A stretch of 64,000 bases of DNA from DATFVA01 sp963711455 (GTDB lineage: Bacteria > Bacteroidota > Ignavibacteria > Ignavibacteriales > Ignavibacteriaceae). The DNA is taken from the NCBI GenBank assembly GCA_963711455.1, contig CAVQEH010000002.1, forward strand, positions 62,001-126,000. Direction: 5' to 3'. The first letter of the stretch is position 1, and each line of letters starts with the position of its first letter. The notes beneath the pieces are model-generated. The model ran no database searches. It saw only the letters and a program-made list of their open reading frames with translations, and was not told the DNA's origin. Made by a program: the position numbers and the translations under genes. Positions 26,038 through 35,700 of the stretch are shown here, in pieces.

Positions 26038-26064
26038 GTCGAATAGGGAAGTGTTAAATCGACA
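26038..26064 (-). promoter_or_regulatory. ECF42-type promoter of the LysE operon
   Basis: On the minus strand: TGTCGA (26064-26059), 17 bases, CGAC (26041-26038), about 45 bp before the LysE start codon. The same two boxes with the same spacing occur before the DGPF/ECF42 genes at 27844-27870. As far as I recall, TGTCGA with a CGA/TC -10 is the motif reported for ECF42 sigma factors in Streptomyces. Confidence 0.82.
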
Positions 26065-26115
26065 GGGAATTATTAATTTTTAAATTAAATATATAATTGG
26101 TTATTGGGTAAGAAA

Positions 26116-27357
26116 TTACGAAAGGTTTTCCAATCTATTTGTCAGGAATCTACGGACAGTTGTTTGATTTGTCAGTGAAAGCGCGCGTTCAAAATCAGAT
26201 TTGGCATCTGAATTATTACCAAGCCGGCGGTTTAATTCTCCCCGTGCAGAATATGCTAAGTAGTAGTCAGTCAAATTCCCATTTGAAAAGATATTATTGA
26301 TTATTGCTATTCCTGCTTTTGGTCCGTCGTGCATTGCAACTGCAACCGCCCGGTTTAATTCGATTATAGGAGAAGGTTCTAATTCTAAAAGCTTATCATA
26401 TAGAGCTACAATCTGGGGCCAATCAGTTAATTCTGGTTTTGCTGCTTCTGCGTGTACTGCAGCAATTGCTGCCTGAAGTGTATAAGAACCAAACCTGTGA
26501 GATTTCAGTGCTTGTTCAACGAGTGAAATTCCTTCTTCTATTTGATCTTTATTCCATAATGTCCGATCCTGATCTTCAAGCAAAATCAAATCACCTGATT
26601 GTGAAGTTCTTGCCTGTCTTCGGGATTCCTGCAAAAGCATTAACGCCAGCAGCCCCTTCACTTCCGGTTCGGGAAGTAGTTCGAGCATAAGTCTGCCAAG
26701 CCGAATTGCTTCACCGGATAAATCGGGTCTGGTTAATGATTCACCATAAGAAGCAGAGTAGCCTTCATTGAAAACAAGATAAATAACCTGGTTTACAGCC
26801 GCTAATCTTTGAGGTACTTCAAATCGTGATGGTACTTCGAACGGAATATTAGCATCACGAATTTTTGCCTTAGCTCTAACAATTCTCTGTGCGAGAGTTG
26901 ATGGTGTAACCAGGAAAGCACTCGCTATCTCTTCTGTTGTAAGATCACAAACTTCTCTTAAAGTCAGAGCAGTTCTTGCTTCAGGAGATAAAACGGGATG
27001 ACAGCAGGTAAAAATAAGTCTTAATTCATCATCTTTAATTTCAAACACTGTTTGATTATCAATTTTTGCATTCATATCCATTTTATTAACAAGTTTCTTT
27101 AATGAAAAATCAAATCGTGAAAGGCGTCGGAGATTATCAATAGCCTTAAATCTGCCTGTTGAAATAAGCCAGGGAACCGGATTATCCGGTATTCCTTGTT
27201 CCAACCATTTTTCAGCAGCAATGGCAAAAGCATCGTGTAATGCATCTTCAGCAATATCAAAATCACCAAGCAGACGGATAAGAGTAGCTAAAATTTTCCT
27301 GGATTCACTTTTGTAAATTTTATCCAGAACTTCACTTACACTTTTGTCGTCTGTCAT
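26116..27357 (-). CDS. ECF42-family RNA polymerase sigma factor with C-terminal TPR-like extension
   Basis: A 413-residue sigma factor, far longer than ordinary ECFs. Sigma-2 lies in residues ~15-80 (EDALHDAFAIAAEKW, NPVPWLISTGRFKAIDNLRR). Sigma-4 lies at ~110-175 (LTLREVCDLTTEEIASAFLV, LAQRIVRAKAKI). The remaining ~230 residues form the DUF6596/TPR-like extension typical of ECF42 (VNQVIYLVFNEGYSAS, LYDKLLELEPSPIIELNRAVA). In ECF42 systems the extension is needed for activity, and no classical anti-sigma factor exists. The DGPF protein lies directly upstream in the same operon (51 bp). Its own promoter and that of LysE carry matching boxes, which indicates autoregulation. Confidence 0.93.
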   Translation of the reverse strand: MTDDKSVSEVLDKIYKSESRKILATLIRLLGDFDIAEDALHDAFAIAAEKWLEQGIPDNPVPWLISTGRFKAIDNLRRLSRFDFSLKKLVNKMDMNAKIDNQTVFEIKDDELRLIFTCCHPVLSPEARTALTLREVCDLTTEEIASAFLVTPSTLAQRIVRAKAKIRDANIPFEVPSRFEVPQRLAAVNQVIYLVFNEGYSASYGESLTRPDLSGEAIRLGRLMLELLPEPEVKGLLALMLLQESRRQARTSQSGDLILLEDQDRTLWNKDQIEEGISLVEQALKSHRFGSYTLQAAIAAVHAEAAKPELTDWPQIVALYDKLLELEPSPIIELNRAVAVAMHDGPKAGIAIINNIFSNGNLTDYYLAYSARGELNRRLGNNSDAKSDFERALSLTNQTTVRRFLTNRLENLS

Positions 27358-27408
27358 TTGAATATTTTTTTCAACTTAGAATTAATAAACCAGATACATT
27401 TGAACCGT

Positions 27409-27801
27409 TCATTTTTTAGAACGGCGTACTTCACTTTCTTTAATCATGTCTGTTAAATCTGCAGCAGGCCTTATTTCAAAACTTCCACCCATGTATATGC
27501 TTGGATGCTTCGACATCAATTGAATTGCATGATTTAAATCATTTGCTTCAAGTATCATTATCCCGCCCAACTGCTCTTTTGTTTCAGCAAAGGGACCATC
27601 TGTAACTATAACTTTGCCGTTACTTGTCCGTAAAGTGGTTGCATTATGAACAGTTTGGAGCGCTTCGCCGCCGACAAAATGTCCTTTGCTTCGAAGCTCA
27701 TCATCGTAAGTGAAACATTCATCCATAAAATGGTTTCTTTCACTATCGGACATCTTTTCAAACAATTTTTCTTCAAGGTATCCAAGACATATATATTTCA
27801 T
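27409..27801 (-). CDS. DGPF-type YCII-related protein, ECF42 partner
   Basis: A 130-residue YCII-fold protein with the diagnostic motif VTDGPFAETKEQLGG near residue 65. DGPF proteins are the conserved neighbours of ECF42 sigma factors and may sense or process the signal; their activity is unknown. Starts with a good AGGAG site. It is the first gene of the DGPF-ECF42 operon behind the promoter at 27844-27870. Confidence 0.92.
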   Translation of the reverse strand: MKYICLGYLEEKLFEKMSDSERNHFMDECFTYDDELRSKGHFVGGEALQTVHNATTLRTSNGKVIVTDGPFAETKEQLGGIMILEANDLNHAIQLMSKHPSIYMGGSFEIRPAADLTDMIKESEVRRSKK

Positions 27802-27843
27802 TTTAAACTCCTATTTAATTGAAATTAATGATTCCAAATAATA

Positions 27844-27870
27844 GTCGAATGGAAAAGCTAAAAATCGACA
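27844..27870 (-). promoter_or_regulatory. ECF42-type promoter of the DGPF-ECF42 operon
   Basis: On the minus strand: TGTCGA (27870-27865), 17 bases, CGAC (27847-27844), about 43 bp before the DGPF start codon. Sequence, spacing and distance to the start codon all match the promoter at 26038-26064. Confidence 0.82.
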
Positions 27871-28057
27871 ACCAGAATAATAAAAACTGTTTTTCTTTCT
27901 AAATTAAGATAACTTAAATTATTTCCCATTGATATTCTCATAGATAACCTTTAAAATTTTTGGTTATCGATTTTATGAGCCAACTTCTATTTAGAAATAC
28001 TTTTCGGTTGTTTTATTTACAGGTTTATGCGTATTCTTGAAAATTAAAAATCACTAC

Positions 28058-28086
28058 TTGACAAAGTAATTGATTCGCAATAACTT
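28058..28086 (+). promoter_or_regulatory. Sigma-70-like promoter
   Basis: TTGACA (28058-28063), 17 bases, TAACTT (28081-28086), 43 bp before the ATG at 28130. Confidence 0.55.
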
Positions 28087-28129
28087 ATTAGCAAATATCT
28101 CATTAATAAAATTTAAACATAGGATAATT

Positions 28130-29455
28130 ATGAAAATCATTACCGGCATGTTTTTCTTTATCCTTACTCTTATTTCCTCACTTACTGCTCAAACATTACA
28201 ATGGCGAGCTTTACCGAATGCACCTGTTGCACCATCCAATGTTGGACGGTTCGAAGATGTTTATTTTGTGAATCCGTATATTGGCTGGATAGTAAACTTA
28301 GACGGGGAAATATATAAAACAACTGATGGAGGAAATAACTGGCAATTACAATATTCTGATACCGCAAATTGGTGCAGGTCTGTCGGTTTTGCTGATTCTT
28401 TAAGGGGATGGATTGGTTTCCTAGTACCTAATGACCAGAATGGTTCTGTAATGTACCAGACTTTTGATGGAGGAGAGAACTGGTCTCCTGTAAATAATTT
28501 TTCCGATCCTCAGCCGAAAGGTTTTTGTGGAATATCAGTAGTTAATGATTCAGTAGTCTATGCTGTCGGTACGATCGCGAATACTTCACCGCTGGAAAAA
28601 ACAACTGATAAAGGAAATTCATGGACATCAATTGACATTAGTAATTATATTAAAAATGCTGTGGATTGTTATTTTTATTCACCCGATTCAGGTTTTGTTG
28701 TAGGCGGTTATGCTGATATTAATGATCCTGATTACGATTCTTTGCGGGCTGTAATTATATTTACTTCTGATGGGGGAGAAACCTGGGCTACAAGATATCT
28801 TTCATCTGTCAGAACAAATCATTGCTGGAAAATTTCATTCTCTTCCGTAAATATCGGTTATGTAAGTATTGAAGGTGCAGAGTTTGATGGTACCATCCTT
28901 AAAACAACGGACAAAGGAATAAACTGGGTAGAAAAAACTGTTCCCGGAATAAGGGACATACAGGGAGTAGGCTTTGTAAATGATTCTGTAGGCTGGGTTA
29001 GTGGCTGGTGGGTGTCTATGTATTCTACTGATGGAGGAAATACCTGGGGTTCATTTAACTTTTGGCAGCAAGATGATTATGTAAACCGGATACGGTTTCT
29101 GAATGACACATTAGGATATGCAGCAGGTAAAACTGTGTTTAAATATTCCAGGGAGAATTTCACTTCCATTATTAATAATGAAAGGAATGATTTTAATTAT
29201 TCACTAAAGCAGAATTACCCAAATCCCTTTAATCCGTCAACAACTATAGAATTTAGTATTCCATATAGCGGAATGGTTAATATCACTATTTATAATTTAT
29301 TAGGTGAAGAAGTTAGTAAACCTGTAAACGAATATTTTACAAAAGGATTGCACAGGATAAATTGGAATGCCGGCAATTTAGCTTCGGGAGTATATTTTTA
29401 TAAAATTAATACTGGGCAATATACCAGTACCAGGAAAATGATTTTACTACATTGA
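28130..29455 (+). CDS. Secreted YCF48-like beta-propeller protein with T9SS sorting domain
   Basis: A 441-residue exported protein from the ATG at 28130 (the in-frame upstream codons add no signal). The signal peptide is MKIITGMFFFILTLISSLTA. Repeated blades of the YCF48/BNR type follow, each with a phrase such as GEIYKTTDGGNNW, TFDGGENW or FTSDGGETWA. The C-terminal ~80 residues form a type IX sorting domain (NYPNPFNPSTTIEFSIP ... GVYFYKINTG). The protein should be exported and anchored on the surface. Role unknown; such propellers often bind other proteins. Confidence 0.9.
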   Translation: MKIITGMFFFILTLISSLTAQTLQWRALPNAPVAPSNVGRFEDVYFVNPYIGWIVNLDGEIYKTTDGGNNWQLQYSDTANWCRSVGFADSLRGWIGFLVPNDQNGSVMYQTFDGGENWSPVNNFSDPQPKGFCGISVVNDSVVYAVGTIANTSPLEKTTDKGNSWTSIDISNYIKNAVDCYFYSPDSGFVVGGYADINDPDYDSLRAVIIFTSDGGETWATRYLSSVRTNHCWKISFSSVNIGYVSIEGAEFDGTILKTTDKGINWVEKTVPGIRDIQGVGFVNDSVGWVSGWWVSMYSTDGGNTWGSFNFWQQDDYVNRIRFLNDTLGYAAGKTVFKYSRENFTSIINNERNDFNYSLKQNYPNPFNPSTTIEFSIPYSGMVNITIYNLLGEEVSKPVNEYFTKGLHRINWNAGNLASGVYFYKINTGQYTSTRKMILLH

Positions 29456-29645
29456 TTTGATCATTCAAATATTGATTATCTTCTTCTTATTATAGCCAAT
29501 GATCTGAGGATTTATTATAATAAGGTCTTTAAGGAATACTATATCCTATAATTAATTAACTTATTGAGGTCATCAACGGATAATAATCAACCATTTACAG
29601 GATGATAATCATCCTTTGTTCTTTTTACTTTTTCCTTTTATCTTC

Positions 29646-31385
29646 TTAATAACCACTTGCCAATCCTCCCCCACGACGGTCATCAGCTCCATAAATAATT
29701 TTATTCCTGTTATCCACCATTATTCCTTCTGCTATTCCAAGTATACGCCCCGCAGTTCCGTTTTCATCTAATGCATAGCCCATTGCGGTTATTTCCTTTT
29801 TCACATTTTCCTTTAAAGCTCCATTTTCAAAATAAATTGAATCAGGCATCCACTGGTGATGTATTCTCGGCTTATCAATAGCTTCATGTATGTTCATATT
29901 GAAATCTATACAATTCAAAATTACCTGGAGCACAACAGTGATAATCGTAGAACCTCCGGGTGAACCGATTATTATATACGGCTTATTATTTTTTAATACA
30001 ATGGTTGGTGTCATTGAGCTTAGCATTCTTTTTCCCGGTTGGATCGAGTTTGCTTCTGTTCCCAATAACCCGAACTGGTTCTGTACACCGGGCTTTCCGC
30101 TGAAGTCATCCATTTCGTTGTTAAGAAAAAATCCCGCACTATCTACAATTATACCTGAACCAAACAAAGAATTAATAGTTGTAGTAGTACTTACGGCATT
30201 ACCCATTGAATCATAAACTGAGTAGTGTGTGGTCTGTGTGCTTTCGTGAGGTTGAGTAACATCAAGACTTTTAATCTTATCTGAAGGAATAGCTCTATCT
30301 CCCGCCGCTTCTATTCTTTCATAAATTGATTTTGCATATTCTTTAGATGTTAGCTGCTTTTCCGGAACAGGATAAAAATCCGCATCTCCCAAATTATAAG
30401 TTCTGTCTGCATAGACATACTTCATTGCTTCAACAAGATGATGAATATCCTGACTGCTGTTCCATCCTTCTTTCTGAAGATCATAATTTTCAAGTATATT
30501 TAATAGTTCAACAAGTGCAATCCCTCCTGAACTGGGAGGAGGCATTGAAACAATTTCGCAGCCACGGTAAGTACCTGTAATAGGTTCTCTTTCTACCGGC
30601 TTATATTTTGTTAAATCTTCTGTTGAAATGTAACCACCCATTGAACGAACCTGTCTGACTAAAAGTTCTGCGACTTTTCCTTTATAGAATCCATCGGCTC
30701 CCTTATCTCTTATCTGTTCAAGTGTCCACGCAAGGTCAGGCTGAATAAATAGATCTCCCTCTTTATAAGTTGTACTATCTCTCATAAATATTTTTTTTGT
30801 TGAAGGGTACTTTTCAAACAGAGGTATCCCGTCATTAAAATAACGTGCATCTCTTTCGTTAAGTCTCCATCCCTCTCTTGCAAGATCAATTGCAGGCTGG
30901 ATTACTTCTGAAAGCGGGAGAGCACCGTATTTTTCAAGTGCATAAAGCAAACCAGCAACACTTCCCGGCACACCTGCGGAAGTTGTTCCCTGCTGGCTAA
31001 GCTCAGGAACAAAATCACCTTCTTTGTTTAAGAACATATCCCTGTATGCGGATAAAGGAGCTTTTTCCCGGAAGTCAATAGTAGTGTTTTTACCGTTTGC
31101 CAGGTGAATTACCATAAAACCGCCGCCGCCGATATTTCCTGCAGCGGGATATGTGACAGCAAGTGCAAAACCAACAGCTACTGCTGCATCAATTGCATTC
31201 CCGCCTTTCTTTAGAATTTCAACTCCAACCTGGGATGCATAAGAACTTGTTGATACAACCATTCCGTGTGTACTGCTTACATGCTCCGGAGACTGAGTTT
31301 TCTGAGTGCAGTTGAATTGCAGAAAGAGAATTGAAATGAAAGTGAATTGGAAAAATATTTTTCTGATAATGATTGCAAAACTCAT
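29646..31385 (-). CDS. ggt: Gamma-glutamyltransferase / glutathione hydrolase
   Basis: A 579-residue enzyme that cleaves the gamma-glutamyl bond of glutathione and transfers or hydrolyses it in the periplasm. A hydrophobic leader ends in LFLQFNCTQ, a possible lipobox. Landmarks are GGNAIDAAVAVGFALAVTYP, GGGGFMVIHLANGK, and TTHYSVYD near residue 384, where autocleavage would expose the catalytic Thr. Then come GSGIIVDSAGFFLNNEMDDF and the oxyanion segment MLSSMTPTIV. Length is normal. Start at 31385; a 14-mer shared with other genes (CTCAACAATTATTT) lies about 65 bp upstream. Confidence 0.95.
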   Translation of the reverse strand: MSFAIIIRKIFFQFTFISILFLQFNCTQKTQSPEHVSSTHGMVVSTSSYASQVGVEILKKGGNAIDAAVAVGFALAVTYPAAGNIGGGGFMVIHLANGKNTTIDFREKAPLSAYRDMFLNKEGDFVPELSQQGTTSAGVPGSVAGLLYALEKYGALPLSEVIQPAIDLAREGWRLNERDARYFNDGIPLFEKYPSTKKIFMRDSTTYKEGDLFIQPDLAWTLEQIRDKGADGFYKGKVAELLVRQVRSMGGYISTEDLTKYKPVEREPITGTYRGCEIVSMPPPSSGGIALVELLNILENYDLQKEGWNSSQDIHHLVEAMKYVYADRTYNLGDADFYPVPEKQLTSKEYAKSIYERIEAAGDRAIPSDKIKSLDVTQPHESTQTTHYSVYDSMGNAVSTTTTINSLFGSGIIVDSAGFFLNNEMDDFSGKPGVQNQFGLLGTEANSIQPGKRMLSSMTPTIVLKNNKPYIIIGSPGGSTIITVVLQVILNCIDFNMNIHEAIDKPRIHHQWMPDSIYFENGALKENVKKEITAMGYALDENGTAGRILGIAEGIMVDNRNKIIYGADDRRGGGLASGY

Positions 31386-31493
31386 AAAGAATAAAACTTA
31401 ATTGTAATTGAGTTAGAGACCTGGTAAAATTAACTACAAGGATTCTTATCCTCAACAATTATTTTTAAAAGACAGGATGGATTTAAAATAAAA

Positions 31494-31515
31494 AGGCGTC
31501 TTAAAAAAGACGCCT
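31494..31515 (-). terminator. Terminator of the RRM gene
   Basis: A perfect nine-pair stem AGGCGTCTT / AAGACGCCT with a short A-rich loop, flanked by A-runs that read as T on the minus strand, 27 bp after the RRM stop codon. Confidence 0.8.
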
Positions 31516-31541
31516 CATTAGAATCAATTCAGAATATCGGC

Positions 31542-31793
31542 TTAGCTGCGGGGTTTAGCTTCATTAACCACAATATTTCTTCCATCTATTTCCGAATCAT
31601 TTAATGCTTTTATTGCATTAGATGCATCTGAAGAATTTTCCATCTCAACAAATCCAAAACCTCTGGATTTCCTGGTGTCGCGATCTGTAATAACTTTTGC
31701 AGAAACTACAGTTCCATGTTTTTCAAATGTTACTTTCAACTCTTCGTCGCCAACCGACCAGGGGAGTGAACCCACAAATAACTTAGTGCTCAC
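31542..31793 (-). CDS. RRM-domain RNA-binding protein
   Basis: An 83-residue single RNA-recognition-motif protein of the type found as small abundant RNA-binding proteins in cyanobacteria and Bacteroidota. RNP2 is LFVGSL (residues 5-10) and RNP1 is RGFGFVEM (residues 44-51), both with their aromatic residues. The start is GTG at 31791-31793, with AGAGG 6 bases before. It binds single-stranded RNA; a post-transcriptional or cold-response role is usual for the family. A decayed copy is at 8342-8575. Confidence 0.93.
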   Translation of the reverse strand: MSTKLFVGSLPWSVGDEELKVTFEKHGTVVSAKVITDRDTRKSRGFGFVEMENSSDASNAIKALNDSEIDGRNIVVNEAKPRS

Positions 31794-31920
31794 AAAGGAC
31801 CTCTAAATAAAAATAAATAAAACTACGGTCTAAATACCGGATAAGACAACCTACCCATAATAAAGATGATAACCTAATTAATTATGTGTGCCGGAATAAC
31901 TCCCCCTGCTAATCATCCAA

Positions 31921-32913
31921 TCACCTGTTTACTGTATTCATCATATGCTCAGGGTAACGCGTACCGGAAGCACCTCCAATTGGTGCGGCTTCGTTTATCT
32001 GCTTTAATTCATCTTTACTCAGTTTTATATCAACGGCTTTTATATTTTCCTCAAGCCGTTCAATTCTTTTAGTTCCCGGAATCGGGATAATATCATCACC
32101 CTGTGAAAGGAGCCAGGCAAGAGCTATCTGTGCCAGTGTTGCATTTTTAGCTTTTGCTATTATGGAAATCTTATCAACTAATTTTTTATTCCTCTCAAAA
32201 TTCTCTCCCTGGAAACGAGGATGGAATCTCCTGACATCCTGAGGCACATCTTCAGTTTTTTTGAATGCACCGGTTAAAAATCCTCTGCCGAGAGGGGAGT
32301 ATGCAACGAGACTGATACCTAGTTCACGGCATACCGGCAAGACATCTTTCTCCGGCTCACGGGTCCATAAACTGTACTCAGTCTGAAGCATAGAGATAGG
32401 AAAAACTTTATGCGCACGTTTTAAGGTCTCCGGTCCTGCTTCAGATAAACCTGCAAATTTTATTTTGCCTTCCTGAACCAGTTCGCCAAGAGTCCCCACG
32501 GTATCTTCAACAGGTATATCAGGACTGATCCTTCCGGGATAGTACATATCGATATAATCCGTTCCAAGCCTGAAAAGGCTGTAGCTTAAGTAATTTCTGA
32601 TCGAGGTCGGGCGTGTATCAATTCCAATCCATTTTCCGTCATGATTTCGCATCCCCCCAAATTTAACCGATATAAAGAATTTATCCCGTGGAAGATTTTT
32701 CTTTGCTTCCCGTATTAGTTCTTCGTTATGTCCCATTCCATAATAGTCACCTGAGTCGAGGAAATTAATTCCTAATTCAATTGCCCGTTGAATTGTTTTG
32801 ACGCTTGCGGTATCATTTGATTTTCCACCCGCATAAAATTCTGACATTCCCATGCATCCTAATCCAAGTGCCGAAACTTTTGTATCAGTTTTTCCGAGCA
32901 GACGATATTTCAT
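31921..32913 (-). CDS. Aldo/keto reductase
   Basis: A 330-residue NADPH-dependent reductase with a TIM barrel. Catalytic residues are recognisable as Asp and Tyr in NFLDSGDYYGMGHNEEL, Lys in FFISVKFGG and the usual downstream histidine region. The GTKRIERLEENIKAV C-terminal phrase binds NADP. It is closest to the YajO/AKR13-like group, with LGLGCMGMSEFY at the N-terminus. It reduces aldehydes or ketones; the physiological substrate is not known. A single gene. Confidence 0.93.
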   Translation of the reverse strand: MKYRLLGKTDTKVSALGLGCMGMSEFYAGGKSNDTASVKTIQRAIELGINFLDSGDYYGMGHNEELIREAKKNLPRDKFFISVKFGGMRNHDGKWIGIDTRPTSIRNYLSYSLFRLGTDYIDMYYPGRISPDIPVEDTVGTLGELVQEGKIKFAGLSEAGPETLKRAHKVFPISMLQTEYSLWTREPEKDVLPVCRELGISLVAYSPLGRGFLTGAFKKTEDVPQDVRRFHPRFQGENFERNKKLVDKISIIAKAKNATLAQIALAWLLSQGDDIIPIPGTKRIERLEENIKAVDIKLSKDELKQINEAAPIGGASGTRYPEHMMNTVNR

Positions 32914-33067
32914 TTTCTTCTTCCTTTGTTATTTTCTAATAATGAGAAGTTAATAATTTTTTGGTTTAGCTGTTATGTTTTGACTATCTATCCGGTTTGG
33001 ATTTTCGGATGTGCGGATGGAAACTGAGAAATGTTTTTTCTAATGGAAGAGATTGGTGGATTAAATG

Positions 33068-33090
33068 AAAGGCGTCGTTAAGACGCCTTT
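33068..33090 (-). terminator. Terminator of the DUF3160 gene
   Basis: A perfect nine-pair stem AAAGGCGTC / GACGCCTTT with loop GTTAA, 31 bp after the DUF3160 stop codon. It has A-rich and T-rich flanks and may work in both directions. Confidence 0.8.
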
Positions 33091-33120
33091 CTGTGGTTAA
33101 TATTAAAAAGTGAATGAATT

Positions 33121-35700
33121 TTATCTAATCAGATTCATTTTACCGATCGCCTGTTTGTCTCCGATTCTCAACCTGTAAAAATAAATTCCGCTGGATACCG
33201 GTAAATTACCATCATTATTTCCGTACCATTTGGTAACATAATTACCCGCCGGTAAAACCTGGTTAATCAGATGCTTAACCGCCTGTCCCTGTATGTCATA
33301 TACTGTCAGTTCTGCATACTTGTTACTTAGATCGTAAGGAACAGTGAAACTTATAATTGTGCTTGGATTAAACGGGTTAGGATAATTTGAAACTGTAATA
33401 TTTTTTGCAGGCACATTAATATTATTTTCAGATTTAATTGAGGTAATTAACTCTCCACCCTCGCCCCTTGTATTTCCTGTCGAATCGGCGAGATAAAGAT
33501 TTACCCAATCCGGTCTTGATGAATTGAACATATAATCAGTACTCCATTCATCATCTGTAAGACGCAGGAAATTATCAGTAACATATTCCCTGTAGCTTAA
33601 AACCGGTCCTATAAAAGCACACTCCTCTCCGCCGGGTATTTTAGCGATGAATACTCCCGCATCCACAGGTCCGGTACCAACGTGGGTAATCCATCCAGCG
33701 GCATTACCTTCACAGTCTGAAGGCGTAGTATGAATATCTGCAACAATATAATTTGCACTCATTAATCCCTCGTGAGCATAAGCCGCATCCTGGAATATAA
33801 TTCCCGGGTACCAGCCGTCATAGTCAATACCTGTATAAGTAGAAACCTGGAACATCATATTTTTCAGGAAATTTGTTTCTTCGGGCGAAAGGGGAGTATC
33901 AGAAAGTTCTTTTACTGAAATTGATTTTAAAGTATCGCATGTATACCGGAGATTTGAAAAGTAATCAAGAATATGCTGTTTGATTTCACCGTCAAGAAAC
34001 TGCACATTTTGAAAATAATTATATCCGGAATTACCCGCTGTTTTTAATGATTCATAAAAGTCGGGAAATGGTTCAACATAGCTATAAGGATAAGAACATA
34101 CCCCCCAACCTGTATATGATTGTTTAGCGTATAATAAATTATCGTGGCGAAGTTCTGCCCACGAAGCTAATTGTGTATTAAGTTTTTCCTGCCAGAATGC
34201 TGCAGTTGTCATAAAATCCGGAAGGTTGCTTCTATCTTCCGGCGGGTTGAGTGTTTTAATAATTTTGAGCCACTCTTTATACAAAGAACTATTCCAGTAA
34301 GCTGAAGGAAATGATTCAAATAAATAACGAAGCGCAGCAAGATTGGTTGAATAGTGGTAGTAATCTAATTCAGGAATAAGTAACTGCGCAGAAGCATTAT
34401 TTCCAAGTGCAAACATCGGATCGAGTGCAGACGGGAATAACCTGCAGATTCTTTCTCCCTGGTAAAATATTCTATCATAAACTACACTTGCTGTAACATA
34501 AGAGTCATCAACAAATCTTTGCCCGAACAAGAGAAATGATGACGCCGGAACAACACTATCTCCTGCCAATGGATTTCCCAGAAGAATTTGAGAAAGTATT
34601 AACTGGTAGGCAAACGATTGGTTACTCAGTGTATCCTGGAACTCAATAACTTTGACGGAATCAAGAAGCTGGGATGCAGAATTTATCTGTACTGCACTAC
34701 GAAGGTAACCCATATTATCAAGTGTTACATTATCCTGTTCACCGACAAAAAATTTAATAACATCTTCTATGTCTTCATAATCGGAATGAACATTTGCAAG
34801 ATCGAATAATTCATAAACAAGATTTGCATCAATTATCTGCCGCTGAATATCCTCATCAGACTGTGGAGGACAAAAAGGGCTTCCAAATGAAGGCCTGATA
34901 AGATACATTTCAATTCTTCCCAGCCACATCATCGTTCTGAAATACAGGCGCAGCTGGGGATAATCATCAGAGTCATAATGCCCGCGCGGTTTAAACTGGC
35001 TCCAGTCATGCTCAACACAGTTTGAAGAAAACAAAGTATCGGATGTAAAACCATTTGCTGCCATAGCAAGGTTTACTACAGTATCTACTTTAGTATTGTT
35101 TTGGGGAAAGAATGGATTTATAGTTTCACCAGCTAATTTTAATCCGACTGTAAGATATAAATCAACATCAAGAAGCGACTGTGTCATTCCCGGAGTTGAT
35201 GAATAATTGGAAACCATCTGTGGAAAAGAATTCCGGAGTGCCATCAGGAGATTATTAACTTTATCTATTAAATATCCCAGTTCTACTTCTCTCAGTATTC
35301 TGTCGTATGAAACATGATATGCATACAAAATTGCATCTGTAGAAACGAATACCGGCAGATCGTAGTGATGTATATCGAGCAGGATCTGTCCGAAAGAGGG
35401 TTGTGATAATCTCTGGCTTACCATAAAACCATGATCCTGTATCAATGATTTTTCAAATTCAGTCAGATTATACTTTGCGTCTATGGAATCGAAATAAAAA
35501 ATATTCTGGTAATTAACATTTATATTGTTTTCAAATATACCGGCTGGATGCATTTGTAAAAGATCGCCTGTCTGCATATTCTGATGGTTCTGCAGGAATT
35601 GCTGGTAGAGTGCCAAATCGAATCCCTGCGGGAAAATACTTTTGTAAGGAAGGAATGCAAATGTCGGGATGAGTAAGATTAAAAGTAAGCTCTTCTTCAT
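33121..35700 (-). CDS. Secreted DUF3160 protein with T9SS sorting domain
   Basis: An 859-residue exported protein. The signal peptide covers residues 1-25. The DUF3160 core starts near residue 75 and includes the phrase PVFVSTDAILYAYHVSYDRIL, runs through a long helical region with FFVGEQDNVT and ends near residue 720 (HVGTGPVDAGVFIAKIPGGE). The last ~80 residues are a type IX sorting domain (NYPNPFNPSTIISFTVP ... GIYFYRLRIGDKQAIG). DUF3160 proteins are large secreted proteins of unknown function. A terminator follows at 33068. Confidence 0.92.
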   Translation of the reverse strand: MKKSLLLILLIPTFAFLPYKSIFPQGFDLALYQQFLQNHQNMQTGDLLQMHPAGIFENNINVNYQNIFYFDSIDAKYNLTEFEKSLIQDHGFMVSQRLSQPSFGQILLDIHHYDLPVFVSTDAILYAYHVSYDRILREVELGYLIDKVNNLLMALRNSFPQMVSNYSSTPGMTQSLLDVDLYLTVGLKLAGETINPFFPQNNTKVDTVVNLAMAANGFTSDTLFSSNCVEHDWSQFKPRGHYDSDDYPQLRLYFRTMMWLGRIEMYLIRPSFGSPFCPPQSDEDIQRQIIDANLVYELFDLANVHSDYEDIEDVIKFFVGEQDNVTLDNMGYLRSAVQINSASQLLDSVKVIEFQDTLSNQSFAYQLILSQILLGNPLAGDSVVPASSFLLFGQRFVDDSYVTASVVYDRIFYQGERICRLFPSALDPMFALGNNASAQLLIPELDYYHYSTNLAALRYLFESFPSAYWNSSLYKEWLKIIKTLNPPEDRSNLPDFMTTAAFWQEKLNTQLASWAELRHDNLLYAKQSYTGWGVCSYPYSYVEPFPDFYESLKTAGNSGYNYFQNVQFLDGEIKQHILDYFSNLRYTCDTLKSISVKELSDTPLSPEETNFLKNMMFQVSTYTGIDYDGWYPGIIFQDAAYAHEGLMSANYIVADIHTTPSDCEGNAAGWITHVGTGPVDAGVFIAKIPGGEECAFIGPVLSYREYVTDNFLRLTDDEWSTDYMFNSSRPDWVNLYLADSTGNTRGEGGELITSIKSENNINVPAKNITVSNYPNPFNPSTIISFTVPYDLSNKYAELTVYDIQGQAVKHLINQVLPAGNYVTKWYGNNDGNLPVSSGIYFYRLRIGDKQAIGKMNLIR

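Larger units (their letters stand above)
27802..28129. other. Intergenic region between divergent genes with two promoters
   Basis: 328 bases. The left part carries the ECF42-type promoter for the minus-strand operon, and the right part a TTGACA-N17-TAACTT promoter for the plus-strand secreted protein. Nothing else is visible. Confidence 0.65.
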
